Made by a program: the position numbers and the translations under genes
Assembly: GCA_021604825.1 (NCBI GenBank)
Contig: BQJS01000050.1
Location: 1-24,529 of the forward strand
Origin: Phycisphaerae bacterium
Lineage (GTDB): Bacteria; Planctomycetota; Phycisphaerae; UBA1845
Reading direction: 5' to 3'
DNA: 24,529 bases
Shown here: positions 16,358-23,885 of the stretch, piece by piece
Numbering within the stretch: the first letter of the stretch is position 1
How the letters are laid out: each line of letters begins with the position of its first letter
The notes under the pieces: generated by a model
Database searches by the model: none
What the model was told of the DNA's origin: nothing
What the model saw: the letters and a program-made list of their open reading frames with translations, nothing else

Positions 16358-17302
16358 TCACTTCACAAGCGCAGCAAAGTACTCGACGGTGTGTTTTAGG
16401 CCCTCATCAACCGACACTACTGGTTCAAATCCGAGCAGCTCCTTGGCGGCTGAGATGTCTGCGGTGGAGTGGCGAACGTCACCCGCGCGAGGCGCCTCGA
16501 ATTTTGGTTGAATGTTCTTGCCTAGGCACTGGTTGATTTTCTCGACGATTGTCAAGAGATCAGTGTTGTCTCCGCAGGCGACGTTGACGGATTGCCCGGA
16601 CGTTTTCTTCACGTCGATAGCAAGCATGTAAGCGTGAAGAATGTTCTCGATGTAAGTAAAATCGCGACTTTGCTTTCCATCGCCGTAGATCGTCGGTTGC
16701 TCGTCATTGAGGATCGACGTCACGAACGCGGGGATTACAGCTGCGTATTGACTCTTGGGATTTTGGCGAGGTCCGAAGACGTTGAAGTACCGCGTTGTTA
16801 ACGTCTCCAACCCGTAGCAGTGGTGGAACACGCTCATGTAGTATTCGCTGGAAAGTTTCTGTGCGGCGTAGGGGCTGATCGGCTGGGGGCGCAGGCCTTC
16901 GTGTTTGGGGCTGACTTCGATCTCGCCGTAGCACGAACTGCTGCCCGAATAGATGACCCGCTTGCACTTGTTGGTGTGGGCGGCCATCAAAAGATTGATC
17001 GTCCCGGTGATGTTGCTGTGATGCGTGTCGAGGGGCCGCTCGATCGAAACCGGAACGCTGGGAAGCGCCGCGACGTGAAAGATAAAGTCGATATCGTGGC
17101 ACGCCCGTTCGCACTCTTCGAGATGAACCAGGTCGCCTTCAACGACTTCGACTTTGCCATCGAGGTGGGCGATGTTCTCGCGCAGTCCCGTCGAGAAGTT
17201 GTCGAAGATCCGGATGCTGTGCCCCAATTCGGAAAAGCGGGTAGCCAAGTGCGAACCGATGAATCCCGAACCGCCGGTAATTAAGATGTTCGATCTGGCC
17301 AT
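16358..17302 (-). CDS. NAD-dependent sugar-nucleotide epimerase (SDR family), WbpP/GalE-like
   Basis: A 314-residue extended short-chain dehydrogenase acting on UDP- or dTDP-sugars. The nucleotide site is ITGGSGFIGSHL (8-19), DNFSTG (34-39) matches the NAD-binding strand, and HVAALPSVPVSIERP (76-90) is typical of GalE/WbpP relatives. The catalytic Tyr-Lys pair is in SPYAAQK (143-149: Y145, K149), preceded by SGSSSCYGE (119-127). Later segments RYFNVFGPRQNP and RDFTYIEN are usual for UDP-hexose epimerases. I cannot say from sequence whether it acts on glucose, GlcNAc or uronic acid. The ATG at 17302 follows AGAGGAACG at good spacing. It is convergent with the glycosyltransferase gene and lies downstream of the lipoprotein gene on the same strand, with a 161-base gap. 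Confidence 0.9.
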   Translation of the reverse strand: MARSNILITGGSGFIGSHLATRFSELGHSIRIFDNFSTGLRENIAHLDGKVEVVEGDLVHLEECERACHDIDFIFHVAALPSVPVSIERPLDTHHSNITGTINLLMAAHTNKCKRVIYSGSSSCYGEIEVSPKHEGLRPQPISPYAAQKLSSEYYMSVFHHCYGLETLTTRYFNVFGPRQNPKSQYAAVIPAFVTSILNDEQPTIYGDGKQSRDFTYIENILHAYMLAIDVKKTSGQSVNVACGDNTDLLTIVEKINQCLGKNIQPKFEAPRAGDVRHSTADISAAKELLGFEPVVSVDEGLKHTVEYFAALVK

Positions 17303-17353
17303 GCTTAACGTTCCTCTAAGTTTTGTCTCGTTGGGGTTTTATCAACACCCAGT

Positions 17354-17383
17354 TCCAGTCTGAGTGAGTCCAGTCTGAGTGAG
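17354..17383. repeat. 15-base tandem repeat, two copies
   Basis: TCCAGTCTGAGTGAG occurs twice head to tail (17354-17368 and 17369-17383) and one further T continues it. It lies upstream of the epimerase, in the gap before the neighbouring lipoprotein gene, and so could be a slipped-strand duplication or a binding-site pair. No regulator is known. Confidence 0.7.
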
Positions 17384-17463
17384 TATCGTCTCTTCAAATC
17401 GCGGCCATTGATCAAACGTGCCGCCTCGTACAGTATTCCTTATTGAAGCGTCCGATAACACAT

Positions 17464-18654
17464 TCAAAACAACTCGTGTAGCGCCGCATCGCCGGGCGCC
17501 AATTCGACGGGAATTACCAAGCGATCACTGCGGGCTCGAATCACGTCTCCCAAGACCGTAGCCGACTCAGGTGGGACACCCACCGCTCGTACGACGGGCG
17601 CACCATTTAGTTCGTTCGGCAGGCTTACTTCGCCCCGGACAAAGTCGTTTGTTGAGGGATTTGTGATCAGAATGCAACGTCGAGCACCGGCGGCCAACAT
17701 CGCCACTTCGACGTTCGCCAGAGATTCCTCAAGCGGTTGAACCGTCGCGGGCGCAAGGTCGGCGAGGACGTTGCCCCAGCGTTTGGCCCGCGTCGCGATG
17801 CGCTGCACCATGGTGATTCGTTCGGGTGAAAGTGGTGCGCCTTGGTGAACCAAGCCGGATTCTTCACCAGGCAGGGTTCGGAATCCATCGATCATCAAAC
17901 CGGCTGATTGACCTTGAGCCAGCCCACGATGAAACGTGCGCAACCACGAACGAACTGTGGCATCGTCATCTCGGCCGTCGCGCCGAAATCGGAGTGTCTG
18001 AAGCGCACCGCCAGATGACGCACGCTCGCCACCAGATTGATCGCCAGGAATGTGCGCGATCACATGGTCAAACGCTTTGACTCGCGCTCTTGTAATCATC
18101 GACGCATCCATGTGCACAAACGTCTTCGCGCCAGGTCTGGTGGATTGAATTCGAGTGGCTTCGCGGCGCGCTCGCGCGAACGTTGCATCATCGACCACGT
18201 GGCCCAAATAATACCCCGCGATCACCGGCGACTTTGGTAGTCGAGCGGTGGTGTTTGCAACCGTCGCGATTCCACGGACGCGGTTGACTACAGCCGCGTC
18301 GGGCACGACCAGTTTGATCTCGTGTTCAGCCGCCAATTCCAAGACCGGATCAAGATCGTCGGATTGCAGATCGTCGATCAACACCACATCGATTTTCATT
18401 TTCTTGATGTTGACGAAGTCGCGACCAACCAATTCTAGGCCACGCTGCGGCGAACTGCGTCGGGCCACTTGCGCCGAATAGCGCACACCCACACGAATTC
18501 CGCCGGCATCGTCGGCAAACGAGCGTGAAGCGGGTCCACAACCCGATACAGTGATCACCGCAATTGCGGCGACGACGCCGATCACGCTCGACCTAAAACT
18601 CAGTCTGGTGCGGTCGAATCGACGGTTGACACGGGCGCAGAACGCGAGATACAC
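17464..18654 (-). CDS. Lipoprotein with a TIM-barrel-like domain, function unknown
   Basis: A 396-residue protein from the GTG at 18654. The n-region is basic (RVNRRFDRTR), then hydrophobic IGVVAAIAVITVSGC with a good lipobox (VSGC, C39), so it is probably a lipoprotein. The mature part alternates strands and helices in a way that suggests a TIM barrel: KIDVVLIDDLQSDDLDPVLE, IKLVVPDAAVVNRVR, VIAGYYLGHVVDD, a FVHMDASMITR strand, a LMIDGFRTLPGE strand, and RCILITNPSTND, with a beta-rich tail ending in LHELF. This layout occurs in glycoside hydrolases and related domains, but I see no catalytic acidic pair I can name. Its start is uncertain (a TTG at 18723 would add 23 residues and overlap the divergent gene). 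Confidence 0.65.
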   Translation of the reverse strand: MYLAFCARVNRRFDRTRLSFRSSVIGVVAAIAVITVSGCGPASRSFADDAGGIRVGVRYSAQVARRSSPQRGLELVGRDFVNIKKMKIDVVLIDDLQSDDLDPVLELAAEHEIKLVVPDAAVVNRVRGIATVANTTARLPKSPVIAGYYLGHVVDDATFARARREATRIQSTRPGAKTFVHMDASMITRARVKAFDHVIAHIPGDQSGGERASSGGALQTLRFRRDGRDDDATVRSWLRTFHRGLAQGQSAGLMIDGFRTLPGEESGLVHQGAPLSPERITMVQRIATRAKRWGNVLADLAPATVQPLEESLANVEVAMLAAGARRCILITNPSTNDFVRGEVSLPNELNGAPVVRAVGVPPESATVLGDVIRARSDRLVIPVELAPGDAALHELF

Positions 18655-18680
18655 TTCCCGTATCGAAGAAGGTTTCGGCC

Positions 18681-18728
18681 ATGTCTTTAGGTAAAGCCAT
18701 GTCTTCAGATCAAAGGGTGCCAAGTTGA
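18681..18728 (+). CDS. Possible 15-codon leader ORF upstream of the small lipoprotein
   Basis: ATG at 18681 opens MSLGKAMSSDQRVPS and stops at TGA (18726-18728), overlapping the lipoprotein ATG as TGATG. AGAAGG lies eight bases before this ATG, and AAGGG lies nine bases before the lipoprotein ATG. The arrangement resembles translational coupling. The overlap could also be chance, since the frame is short and covers the 5' end region of the divergent gene. Confidence 0.3.
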   Translation: MSLGKAMSSDQRVPS

Positions 18729-19246
18729 TGCGATTGCTCCGTCATAGTCTCTGTTTGTGCGTCGCGGTTCTGTTCTGCATCGCTGACGCTGCCTGCACGT
18801 CTCGCCGTGTTGATCTGGAAGACGGTGATACGCGCAGCATGGTTGAGCTACTTATGCCACAGCGCTTCAGGATTGTCGAGGCGTTTACCGGGTTTCAAAG
18901 CTTCGACGATGATGACATCCCCGACGGCATCGAACTGCTCTTTCAGCCGCTCGATGCCTATGGCGACCCGGTTAAGATTGCCGGATCGGTCCGGGTCGAG
19001 CTATTCGCCCACAAACCCGCTTCCGGTTTCGAAAAGGGGCGGCGTATTTGCGAGCCTTGGCACGTCGATCTGCTGACCTCGGAAGATCAGGAGCGCTATT
19101 GGAATGTCATCACGGGAATGTACGAGGTGCCCTTGGAATTTCCGGCGGGTACGCACCCTGAAAGCTCCCGATACGTCCTGGCCCTCACTTACAACACCCC
19201 GCTGGGTGAGCATATGACCAGCGACTGTGAGCTGGCGATTCGCTGA
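18728..19246 (+). CDS. Small exported lipoprotein, function unknown
   Basis: A 172-residue protein. The ATG at 18728 is used because it begins a normal signal peptide (LLRHSLCLCVAVLFCIADAAC) with a lipobox-like ADAAC. A TTG at 18725 would add only one residue. The mature part is a beta-rich sandwich-like domain with FRIVEAFTGFQSF, IPDGIELLFQPLDAYGDPVK, VRVELFAHKPASG and LEFPAGTHPESSRYVLALTY. The alternating pattern resembles an Ig-type or carbohydrate-binding fold, but I recognise no named family. It diverges from the TIM-barrel lipoprotein, and both may act at the cell surface, but no link is shown. Confidence 0.7.
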   Translation: MRLLRHSLCLCVAVLFCIADAACTSRRVDLEDGDTRSMVELLMPQRFRIVEAFTGFQSFDDDDIPDGIELLFQPLDAYGDPVKIAGSVRVELFAHKPASGFEKGRRICEPWHVDLLTSEDQERYWNVITGMYEVPLEFPAGTHPESSRYVLALTYNTPLGEHMTSDCELAIR

Positions 19247-19702
19247 GAATTGGCGATCCGTTGTTCAAGTCCGATAATTCCATTTCGCCCATAATCGCAA
19301 GTCACTGAGCTGGCAAGGTCTGATTCGCCGATCACATCAACACAGCTCCGCATTTTTGGCGCTCCTATCGCCGCTATCTGGCCTCGGCCATCGATCGTTA
19401 AGTTGTTGTCAAACCGAAAAATAGTGCCCTGAAATCTTGCTTTTGAACCCTGGTTTGATACAGTTCGCCGCCTACCAGCGGGAGGGGTGTATTCCGACAA
19501 ACTCACTCATTGAAGCTGGAGTTGGCAGATAGCCGATTCTGTGCTCCATACCGCTTCAGGTGCAAAGTTCACCTGGGATCGCGAAAGAGCCCGGCCAAGG
19601 TTGGTTGGGTCGCGTGCAGAGCACGCATAACGATGGGTTGGCTACATGGTTTACGGCGAAACGTAAACTTAGGCATATTGGTTATTACAGGCAGACGCAG
19701 TT
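19247..19702. other. Long leader region upstream of EF-G
   Basis: This 456-base stretch holds no convincing gene. A hairpin GCGTGC / GCACGC sits at 19612-19626, and a second, GGTTTACG / CGTAAACT around a six-base loop, at 19648-19669. A weak promoter-like pair (TTTACG, then CATATT after 18 bases, 19650-19679) overlaps the second hairpin. I see no confident promoter, riboswitch or tRNA in it. Confidence 0.55.
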
Positions 19703-21796
19703 ATGGATCGCTTAAGCAACATTCGAAACATCGGGGTCAGCGCCCACATCGACTCGGGAAAGACCACACTTACCGAACGCATCCTCTTTTACGCGGGCAA
19801 GATTCACCGCATCCAGGAGGTCAAAGGTAAAGATGGTGGTGCCACCATGGACCACATGGAACTCGAGAAAGAGCGTGGCATCACGATCACGTCGGCGGCG
19901 ACCACGGTTGATTGGGGTGACAAGCAAGTCAACATCATCGACACCCCCGGTCACGTTGACTTCACGATTGAAGTTGAGCGTTCGTTGCGTGTTCTTGACG
20001 GTGCGGTGCTTGTGCTTTGCGCGGTTGGTGGTGTTCAATCGCAGTCGATCACCGTGGACCGTCAGATGAAGCGTTACCGCGTTCCGCGTATTGCGTTTAT
20101 CAACAAGATGGATCGTGTCGGTGCCGACCCAGCGCAAGTGGTTTCGGAACTCGAATCCAAGTTGGGTTTGGTGGCTGTTCCGCTGCAACTTCCGGTTGGT
20201 GCGGGTGACACGTTTGAGGCCATCATCGATTTGATCGATATGCAGTTAGTTACGTTCGAAGGCGACAGTGGTGAGAACGTGGTGCGCAGTGACATACCCG
20301 CCGATCACCAAGAAGAAGCCGAGCGAGCACGCAGTGGTATGCTCGACGCGCTGAGTCTTTATGACGACGAACTCATGGAAGTGATGCTCGAAGAGAAGGA
20401 GCCCACTCCTGAGATGATCCACGACGCGCTTCGTCGCGCGACGCTGGCCCGTGATATTGTCCCGGTCTTGCTGGGAACTGCTTATCGCAACAAAGGCGTG
20501 CAGCCCTTGTTGGATGCGGTCAGTCGTTATCTTCCCAGTCCGCTCGATCGCGTGGCCTATGCAGCCGACAACCAGAACGAGGGCGCTGAAATTGCAGTGA
20601 CCGCCGATCCGGATGGCCCGCTGGTTGCGATGGGATTCAAGATTGTCGACGAGCAGTTCGGCCAAGTGACCTACACGCGCGTGTACCAGGGCGTCCTCAA
20701 AAAAGGCAGTAAATACATCAATGCAAGGTCCGGCAAGACCGAGCGCATCGGTCGCATCTTGCGAATGCACGCCGACGATCGCGAAGATCTTGAAGAGGCC
20801 CACACCGGCGATATCGTTGCAGTGATGGGCGTCGATTGTGCGTCGGGTGACACATTTTGCGATTCGGGAATCAACGTTTCGCTGGAAAGCATTCACGCGG
20901 CCGAGCCTGTGATCTCGCTTGCGATTCGACCTTCAAAGAATGCCGATCGCGACAAAATGTCGAAAGCGATCAACCGCTTCTTGAAAGAAGACCCCACCTT
21001 TCACGTGCGCTTTGATGAAGAAAGTGGCGACACGATTATTTCGGGGATGGGCGAGCTTCACTTGGAAGTGTATGTGGAGCGCGTCAAGCGTGAATACGGT
21101 TGCTCGCTCGATGTCGATCGTCCGAAGGTCAGCTATCGTGAAGCGCCGACGAAGACGGTTGATTTCAATTACAAGCACAAGAAGCAGACAGGTGGTTCCG
21201 GTCAGTTTGCCCACGTCGTTGGTCAACTGATTCCGCTGGATGACACCGAGACGGAAGACTATCTGTTTGAGAATAAGGTGACGGGTGGTCGCATCCCCAC
21301 CGAGTACATTCCCTCGGTGGACAAGGGCTTCCAGATGGCCCGCGCGAAGGGACCGCTGGCTGGCTTTGAGATTGTCAAAGTTAAGATGATTCTCGAAGAC
21401 GGAAGTTCGCACGCGGTCGACTCGTCGGACATGGCCTTCCAGGTCTGTGCCCGTGACGCATTCCGCGAAACCTTCATGAAGTCCAAGCCAGTCTTGCTTG
21501 AGCCGATCATGAAGGTCGAAATTGAAACGCCCAATGAATTCCAAGGGAGCGTGGCTGGCGATGTCTCGTCGCGTCGTGGATTCATCGTCGGAACGGAAGT
21601 GAAGCCGCAAATGGCGATCATCACAGCCGAGGTTCCGCTTTCGGGCATGTTTGGATATTCGACCGACTTGCGTTCGATGAGCCAGGGTCAGGCAACCTTC
21701 AGCATGGAGTTCCTGACGTATCGTCCGGTGCCCAACAATGTGCAGGAAGATATTCTGACTGCCATCCGCAAGGAAAACGCCAACGAAGCAAAATAG
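19703..21796 (+). CDS. fusA: Translation elongation factor G, spd/mitochondrial EFG1-type
   Basis: A 697-residue GTPase that moves the ribosome along mRNA. G1 is AHIDSGKTT (14-22), switch I contains RGIT (58-61), G3 is DTPGH (80-84), and G4 is NKMD (134-137). Domains II-V follow, with SGMGELHLEVYVERVKREYG and the C-terminal VSSRRG loop intact, so it looks functional. The SDSGKTTLTERILFYAGKIH-like opening (AHIDSGKTTLTER) and EVKGKDGGATMDHMELEKER are shared with mitochondrial EFG1 and its spirochaete/planctomycete/deltaproteobacterial spdEFG1 relatives, rather than with the usual AHIDAGKTTTTER form. In organisms with two spd paralogues, EFG1 does translocation and EFG2 recycling. It stands alone, not in a str operon with rpsL/rpsG. 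The Shine-Dalgarno sequence is weak. The ATG at 19703 fits the family N-terminus. Confidence 0.95.
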   Translation: MDRLSNIRNIGVSAHIDSGKTTLTERILFYAGKIHRIQEVKGKDGGATMDHMELEKERGITITSAATTVDWGDKQVNIIDTPGHVDFTIEVERSLRVLDGAVLVLCAVGGVQSQSITVDRQMKRYRVPRIAFINKMDRVGADPAQVVSELESKLGLVAVPLQLPVGAGDTFEAIIDLIDMQLVTFEGDSGENVVRSDIPADHQEEAERARSGMLDALSLYDDELMEVMLEEKEPTPEMIHDALRRATLARDIVPVLLGTAYRNKGVQPLLDAVSRYLPSPLDRVAYAADNQNEGAEIAVTADPDGPLVAMGFKIVDEQFGQVTYTRVYQGVLKKGSKYINARSGKTERIGRILRMHADDREDLEEAHTGDIVAVMGVDCASGDTFCDSGINVSLESIHAAEPVISLAIRPSKNADRDKMSKAINRFLKEDPTFHVRFDEESGDTIISGMGELHLEVYVERVKREYGCSLDVDRPKVSYREAPTKTVDFNYKHKKQTGGSGQFAHVVGQLIPLDDTETEDYLFENKVTGGRIPTEYIPSVDKGFQMARAKGPLAGFEIVKVKMILEDGSSHAVDSSDMAFQVCARDAFRETFMKSKPVLLEPIMKVEIETPNEFQGSVAGDVSSRRGFIVGTEVKPQMAIITAEVPLSGMFGYSTDLRSMSQGQATFSMEFLTYRPVPNNVQEDILTAIRKENANEAK

Positions 21797-21860
21797 ATGC
21801 CCGCAGGCGAAGAAACACCGACAGCAGGTGCCTGAGGGGAATTGGCTTAGGGGTATTGTC

Positions 21861-22157
21861 GTGGATATCGCATCTGAGAAACCGGCTACCGATCTGGACC
21901 TGGATCAGGTCGAAGCCGAATCAGTCGCCCCAGCCGACCTGCCAGCATCCGCGCTCGATTTTTGGGCCGATCAGGAAGATCTGACCGAACTGGCCAAAGC
22001 CAAGTCCATTTCGACCGACGACGTTCTGGGCACACTAGGACCGCCGCCATTTCCCAAGACCGGTTTTCCGTTCATCGGATTTCTAGCCACCGTCTACGAT
22101 CATGTCGCGACGCAGGTGGGCGAACACGAGTGTTCCAGGGATTCGACCCCAGCGTAA
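21861..22157 (+). CDS. Small acidic hypothetical protein
   Basis: A 98-residue protein with no signal peptide. The GTG at 21861 is chosen because AGGGG lies eight bases upstream; another GTG at 21828 has no such site. Residues 1-55 are acidic (DLDLDQVEAESVAPADLP), and residues about 60-85 (LGPPPFPKTGFPFIGFLATV) are hydrophobic with prolines, a possible membrane-contact or interaction segment. It ends in a polar tail. I do not recognise a family, and it sits 64 bases after fusA. It may be a real lineage-specific gene, but the evidence is limited to its ribosome site and its location in an otherwise gene-poor gap. Confidence 0.5.
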   Translation: MDIASEKPATDLDLDQVEAESVAPADLPASALDFWADQEDLTELAKAKSISTDDVLGTLGPPPFPKTGFPFIGFLATVYDHVATQVGEHECSRDSTPA

Positions 22158-22371
22158 TGCGTCTGGTAGGGGCAGTGGGGCGGGGCATCTTCAGCATGCT
22201 GTGTATCTGTATCTTAAAGTGCATCAACCCAATTTTCAGTGGTATTGATGGGGGTTTTGACCTCGAACATGCCTGTTGATGAATCTTGATCTTGCTTGCT
22301 TTTCTGGGCATTTTCGCTAACTTGCAACCTCACGGATGTCCGACGGTGTGGTTACGCAAGGAGGCGGACCG

Positions 22372-23403
22372 ATGCCCAAATCCAAAACAGGGCCCGCGTT
22401 GTTTGAGTTATACAACAAAGGCCAGGGTGAAAAATCAGAAACGGAACGCGTGACGGCGAAGCGGTCTCCCATTGCGGAGTCTGCATCTGCGTTTCGCGCC
22501 ACGCTGGCGAACTTGGCCAAGACGATTAATCGTGATGGCCAATCCGAGAAGGTTGAAAAACCGCCCGAAAGGGTTTCGGGGGGCTCTTCGGTCGTCATTG
22601 ATCAAGGACGCCTGCACGTCATTCTTACCAGCCGGGTGTCTGGGATTGTCTTGGCGGTCCTTCTGGTTGGCGGCATCGGCGTTTTCTCGATGGGCCAATG
22701 GGTCGGTCATCGCAAGGGTTTGGGCGACGGCAGGAAGCAGGCCCGTTTGAGTATCCAGGGTGAAGTTGGCGACGAAATTGCCACCGCCCGAAAGAGTCCG
22801 CCAGTCGAAGGTTTGTTTGCGGGCATTGGAACCTCGCCGGTTTCATCTGGCCAGGATGCCAAGTCAGCCGTCAAGAACGGGGCTGTTAAACCCCGTGGGG
22901 CGGGTGACAAGAGATCGAGCAACTCGCGAGCTGGTAAGTCGCGGTTGGCTGGGCGATCAAACGCTGCTGCGAAGTCGTCTGTTGGCGAAGACCGTCGGAA
23001 GGCGAATCGAACGAGTACGCAGCGCAATGTGCCCGTAACGCTGATGGCTCAGCCGCCATCGTCAGCGGCACCGAGTTCGGCGAATGCCCGAAGCGGTGCG
23101 ACTTGGGTCAAGGGTTTGACCTACGTGGTGGTGCAGAGTTTTAGAAGCGATGCTTTGGAAGACGCCAAGAAGGCTCAGGCGTTTTTGGGGCAGCAAGGCA
23201 TCGATTCAGAAATCATTGCGAAGTCGAAGAAGCCGATTCGGTTGATCGCGACAAAAGGCTTTGATCACAAGAATAAGACGCAGAACGATTTGTCGAAACG
23301 ATACCTCAAGCGGATCCGGACAATCGGAAAATCGTATTCGAAAGTCGGCGGTAGATACAAACTGGAAGGTTACCTCGCAAGGCTCACGAAAGAATCGTGG
23401 TAA
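22372..23403 (+). CDS. Membrane-anchored protein with C-terminal SPOR-like domain
   Basis: A 343-residue protein. The ATG at 22372 follows AAGGAGG by eight bases, much stronger than the upstream ATG at 22336. It begins MPKSKTGPALFELYNKG, an N-terminal opening I associate with planctomycete proteins. Residues about 88-106 (RVSGIVLAVLLVGGIGVFSM) form one membrane helix, followed by a long basic Ala/Ser/Lys/Arg-rich linker (about 140-240). Residues about 248-335 (YVVVQSFRSDALEDAKKAQA to LEGYLARLTK) resemble a SPOR domain, which in known cases binds denuded peptidoglycan glycan strands. The topology would place the linker and SPOR domain outside the cytoplasm. It is directly followed by the PVC small basic protein, a 54-base gap, and may share its transcript. 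Confidence 0.65.
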   Translation: MPKSKTGPALFELYNKGQGEKSETERVTAKRSPIAESASAFRATLANLAKTINRDGQSEKVEKPPERVSGGSSVVIDQGRLHVILTSRVSGIVLAVLLVGGIGVFSMGQWVGHRKGLGDGRKQARLSIQGEVGDEIATARKSPPVEGLFAGIGTSPVSSGQDAKSAVKNGAVKPRGAGDKRSSNSRAGKSRLAGRSNAAAKSSVGEDRRKANRTSTQRNVPVTLMAQPPSSAAPSSANARSGATWVKGLTYVVVQSFRSDALEDAKKAQAFLGQQGIDSEIIAKSKKPIRLIATKGFDHKNKTQNDLSKRYLKRIRTIGKSYSKVGGRYKLEGYLARLTKESW

Positions 23404-23457
23404 GCAGAATTCGGCGTTGCGTCGGTTGTGAAAAAAAGTAATTAGGAGTCTCGGCAA

Positions 23458-23688
23458 ATGTCCTTGGATAAGTCATTGAAAACCAGCGCAAGTCTTTCGC
23501 GTCATCGCAACGTCTTGCGCCGAAGTGAGCGGATTGAAGTTCTCAAGGAAGAGGAACGCTGGGACGATAACCAGAACCCGGTCGGCCTGCCCAAAGTCGC
23601 CCATCGCAAAGTGGTCGTCGGCGGTAAGGAAAAGAAGGGGCCCAAGAAGGAAGAGGATGCAGCCGCTCCAAAGGAAGAGAAGAAGTAG
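23458..23688 (+). CDS. PVC-superphylum small basic signature protein (TIGR04137 type)
   Basis: A 76-residue, highly charged protein. The first 55 residues match the family known in Planctomycetes, Verrucomicrobia and Chlamydiae: MSLDKSLKTSASLSRHRNVL, then RRSERIEVLKEEERWDD, then GLPKVAHRKVVVGG. The Lys/Glu-rich tail (about 56-76) extends the usual length. The function is not established; small size and basic charge suggest binding to nucleic acid, possibly rRNA. The ATG follows TAGGAG at good spacing. It lies 54 bases after the SPOR-like gene and is followed by a strong terminator. This is the best taxonomic marker in the window. Confidence 0.85.
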   Translation: MSLDKSLKTSASLSRHRNVLRRSERIEVLKEEERWDDNQNPVGLPKVAHRKVVVGGKEKKGPKKEEDAAAPKEEKK

Positions 23689-23773
23689 CCCAGTTCTACT
23701 GGCTTTGGCACACGCTTCTTCGGACCTGTTTCAGATTCTGCGGAAGTTTGATTTGCAGTGCTGGCGTCTCTTT

Positions 23774-23788
23774 GATTCTTGAAGAATC
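23774..23788. repeat. Split palindrome GATTCTT-G-AAGAATC
   Basis: Seven-base perfect arms around one base lie between the small basic gene and its terminator. The loop is too small for RNA hairpin folding of the full arms, so if functional it may be a protein-binding site. Chance is possible. Confidence 0.35.
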
Positions 23789-23800
23789 CAGACTAGAACT

Positions 23801-23835
23801 ACCGCCTCGATCGTTTGGTCGAGGCGGTATTTTTG
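23801..23835 (+). terminator. Strong intrinsic terminator
   Basis: A perfect ten-base stem, ACCGCCTCGA (23801-23810) with TCGAGGCGGT (23819-23828), encloses an eight-base loop and is followed by ATTTTTG. It closes the SPOR/small-basic-protein transcript and separates it from the aminotransferase. Confidence 0.9.
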
Positions 23836-23885
23836 TGTCTGGCCGGCTTGGACTCATCCGGGTCGATCTATCGAGGTAAGTTCAA

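Noticed and set aside
18678..18705. Direct repeat GCCATGTCTT, two copies 18 bases apart
   Set aside because: Only ten bases long and likely chance; it also explains the two near-identical windows in the leader frame and the opposite coding strand.
23774..23788. Palindrome as a LexA-type operator
   Set aside because: It lies between a stop codon and a terminator, not before a promoter, and the sequence is not a known SOS box.
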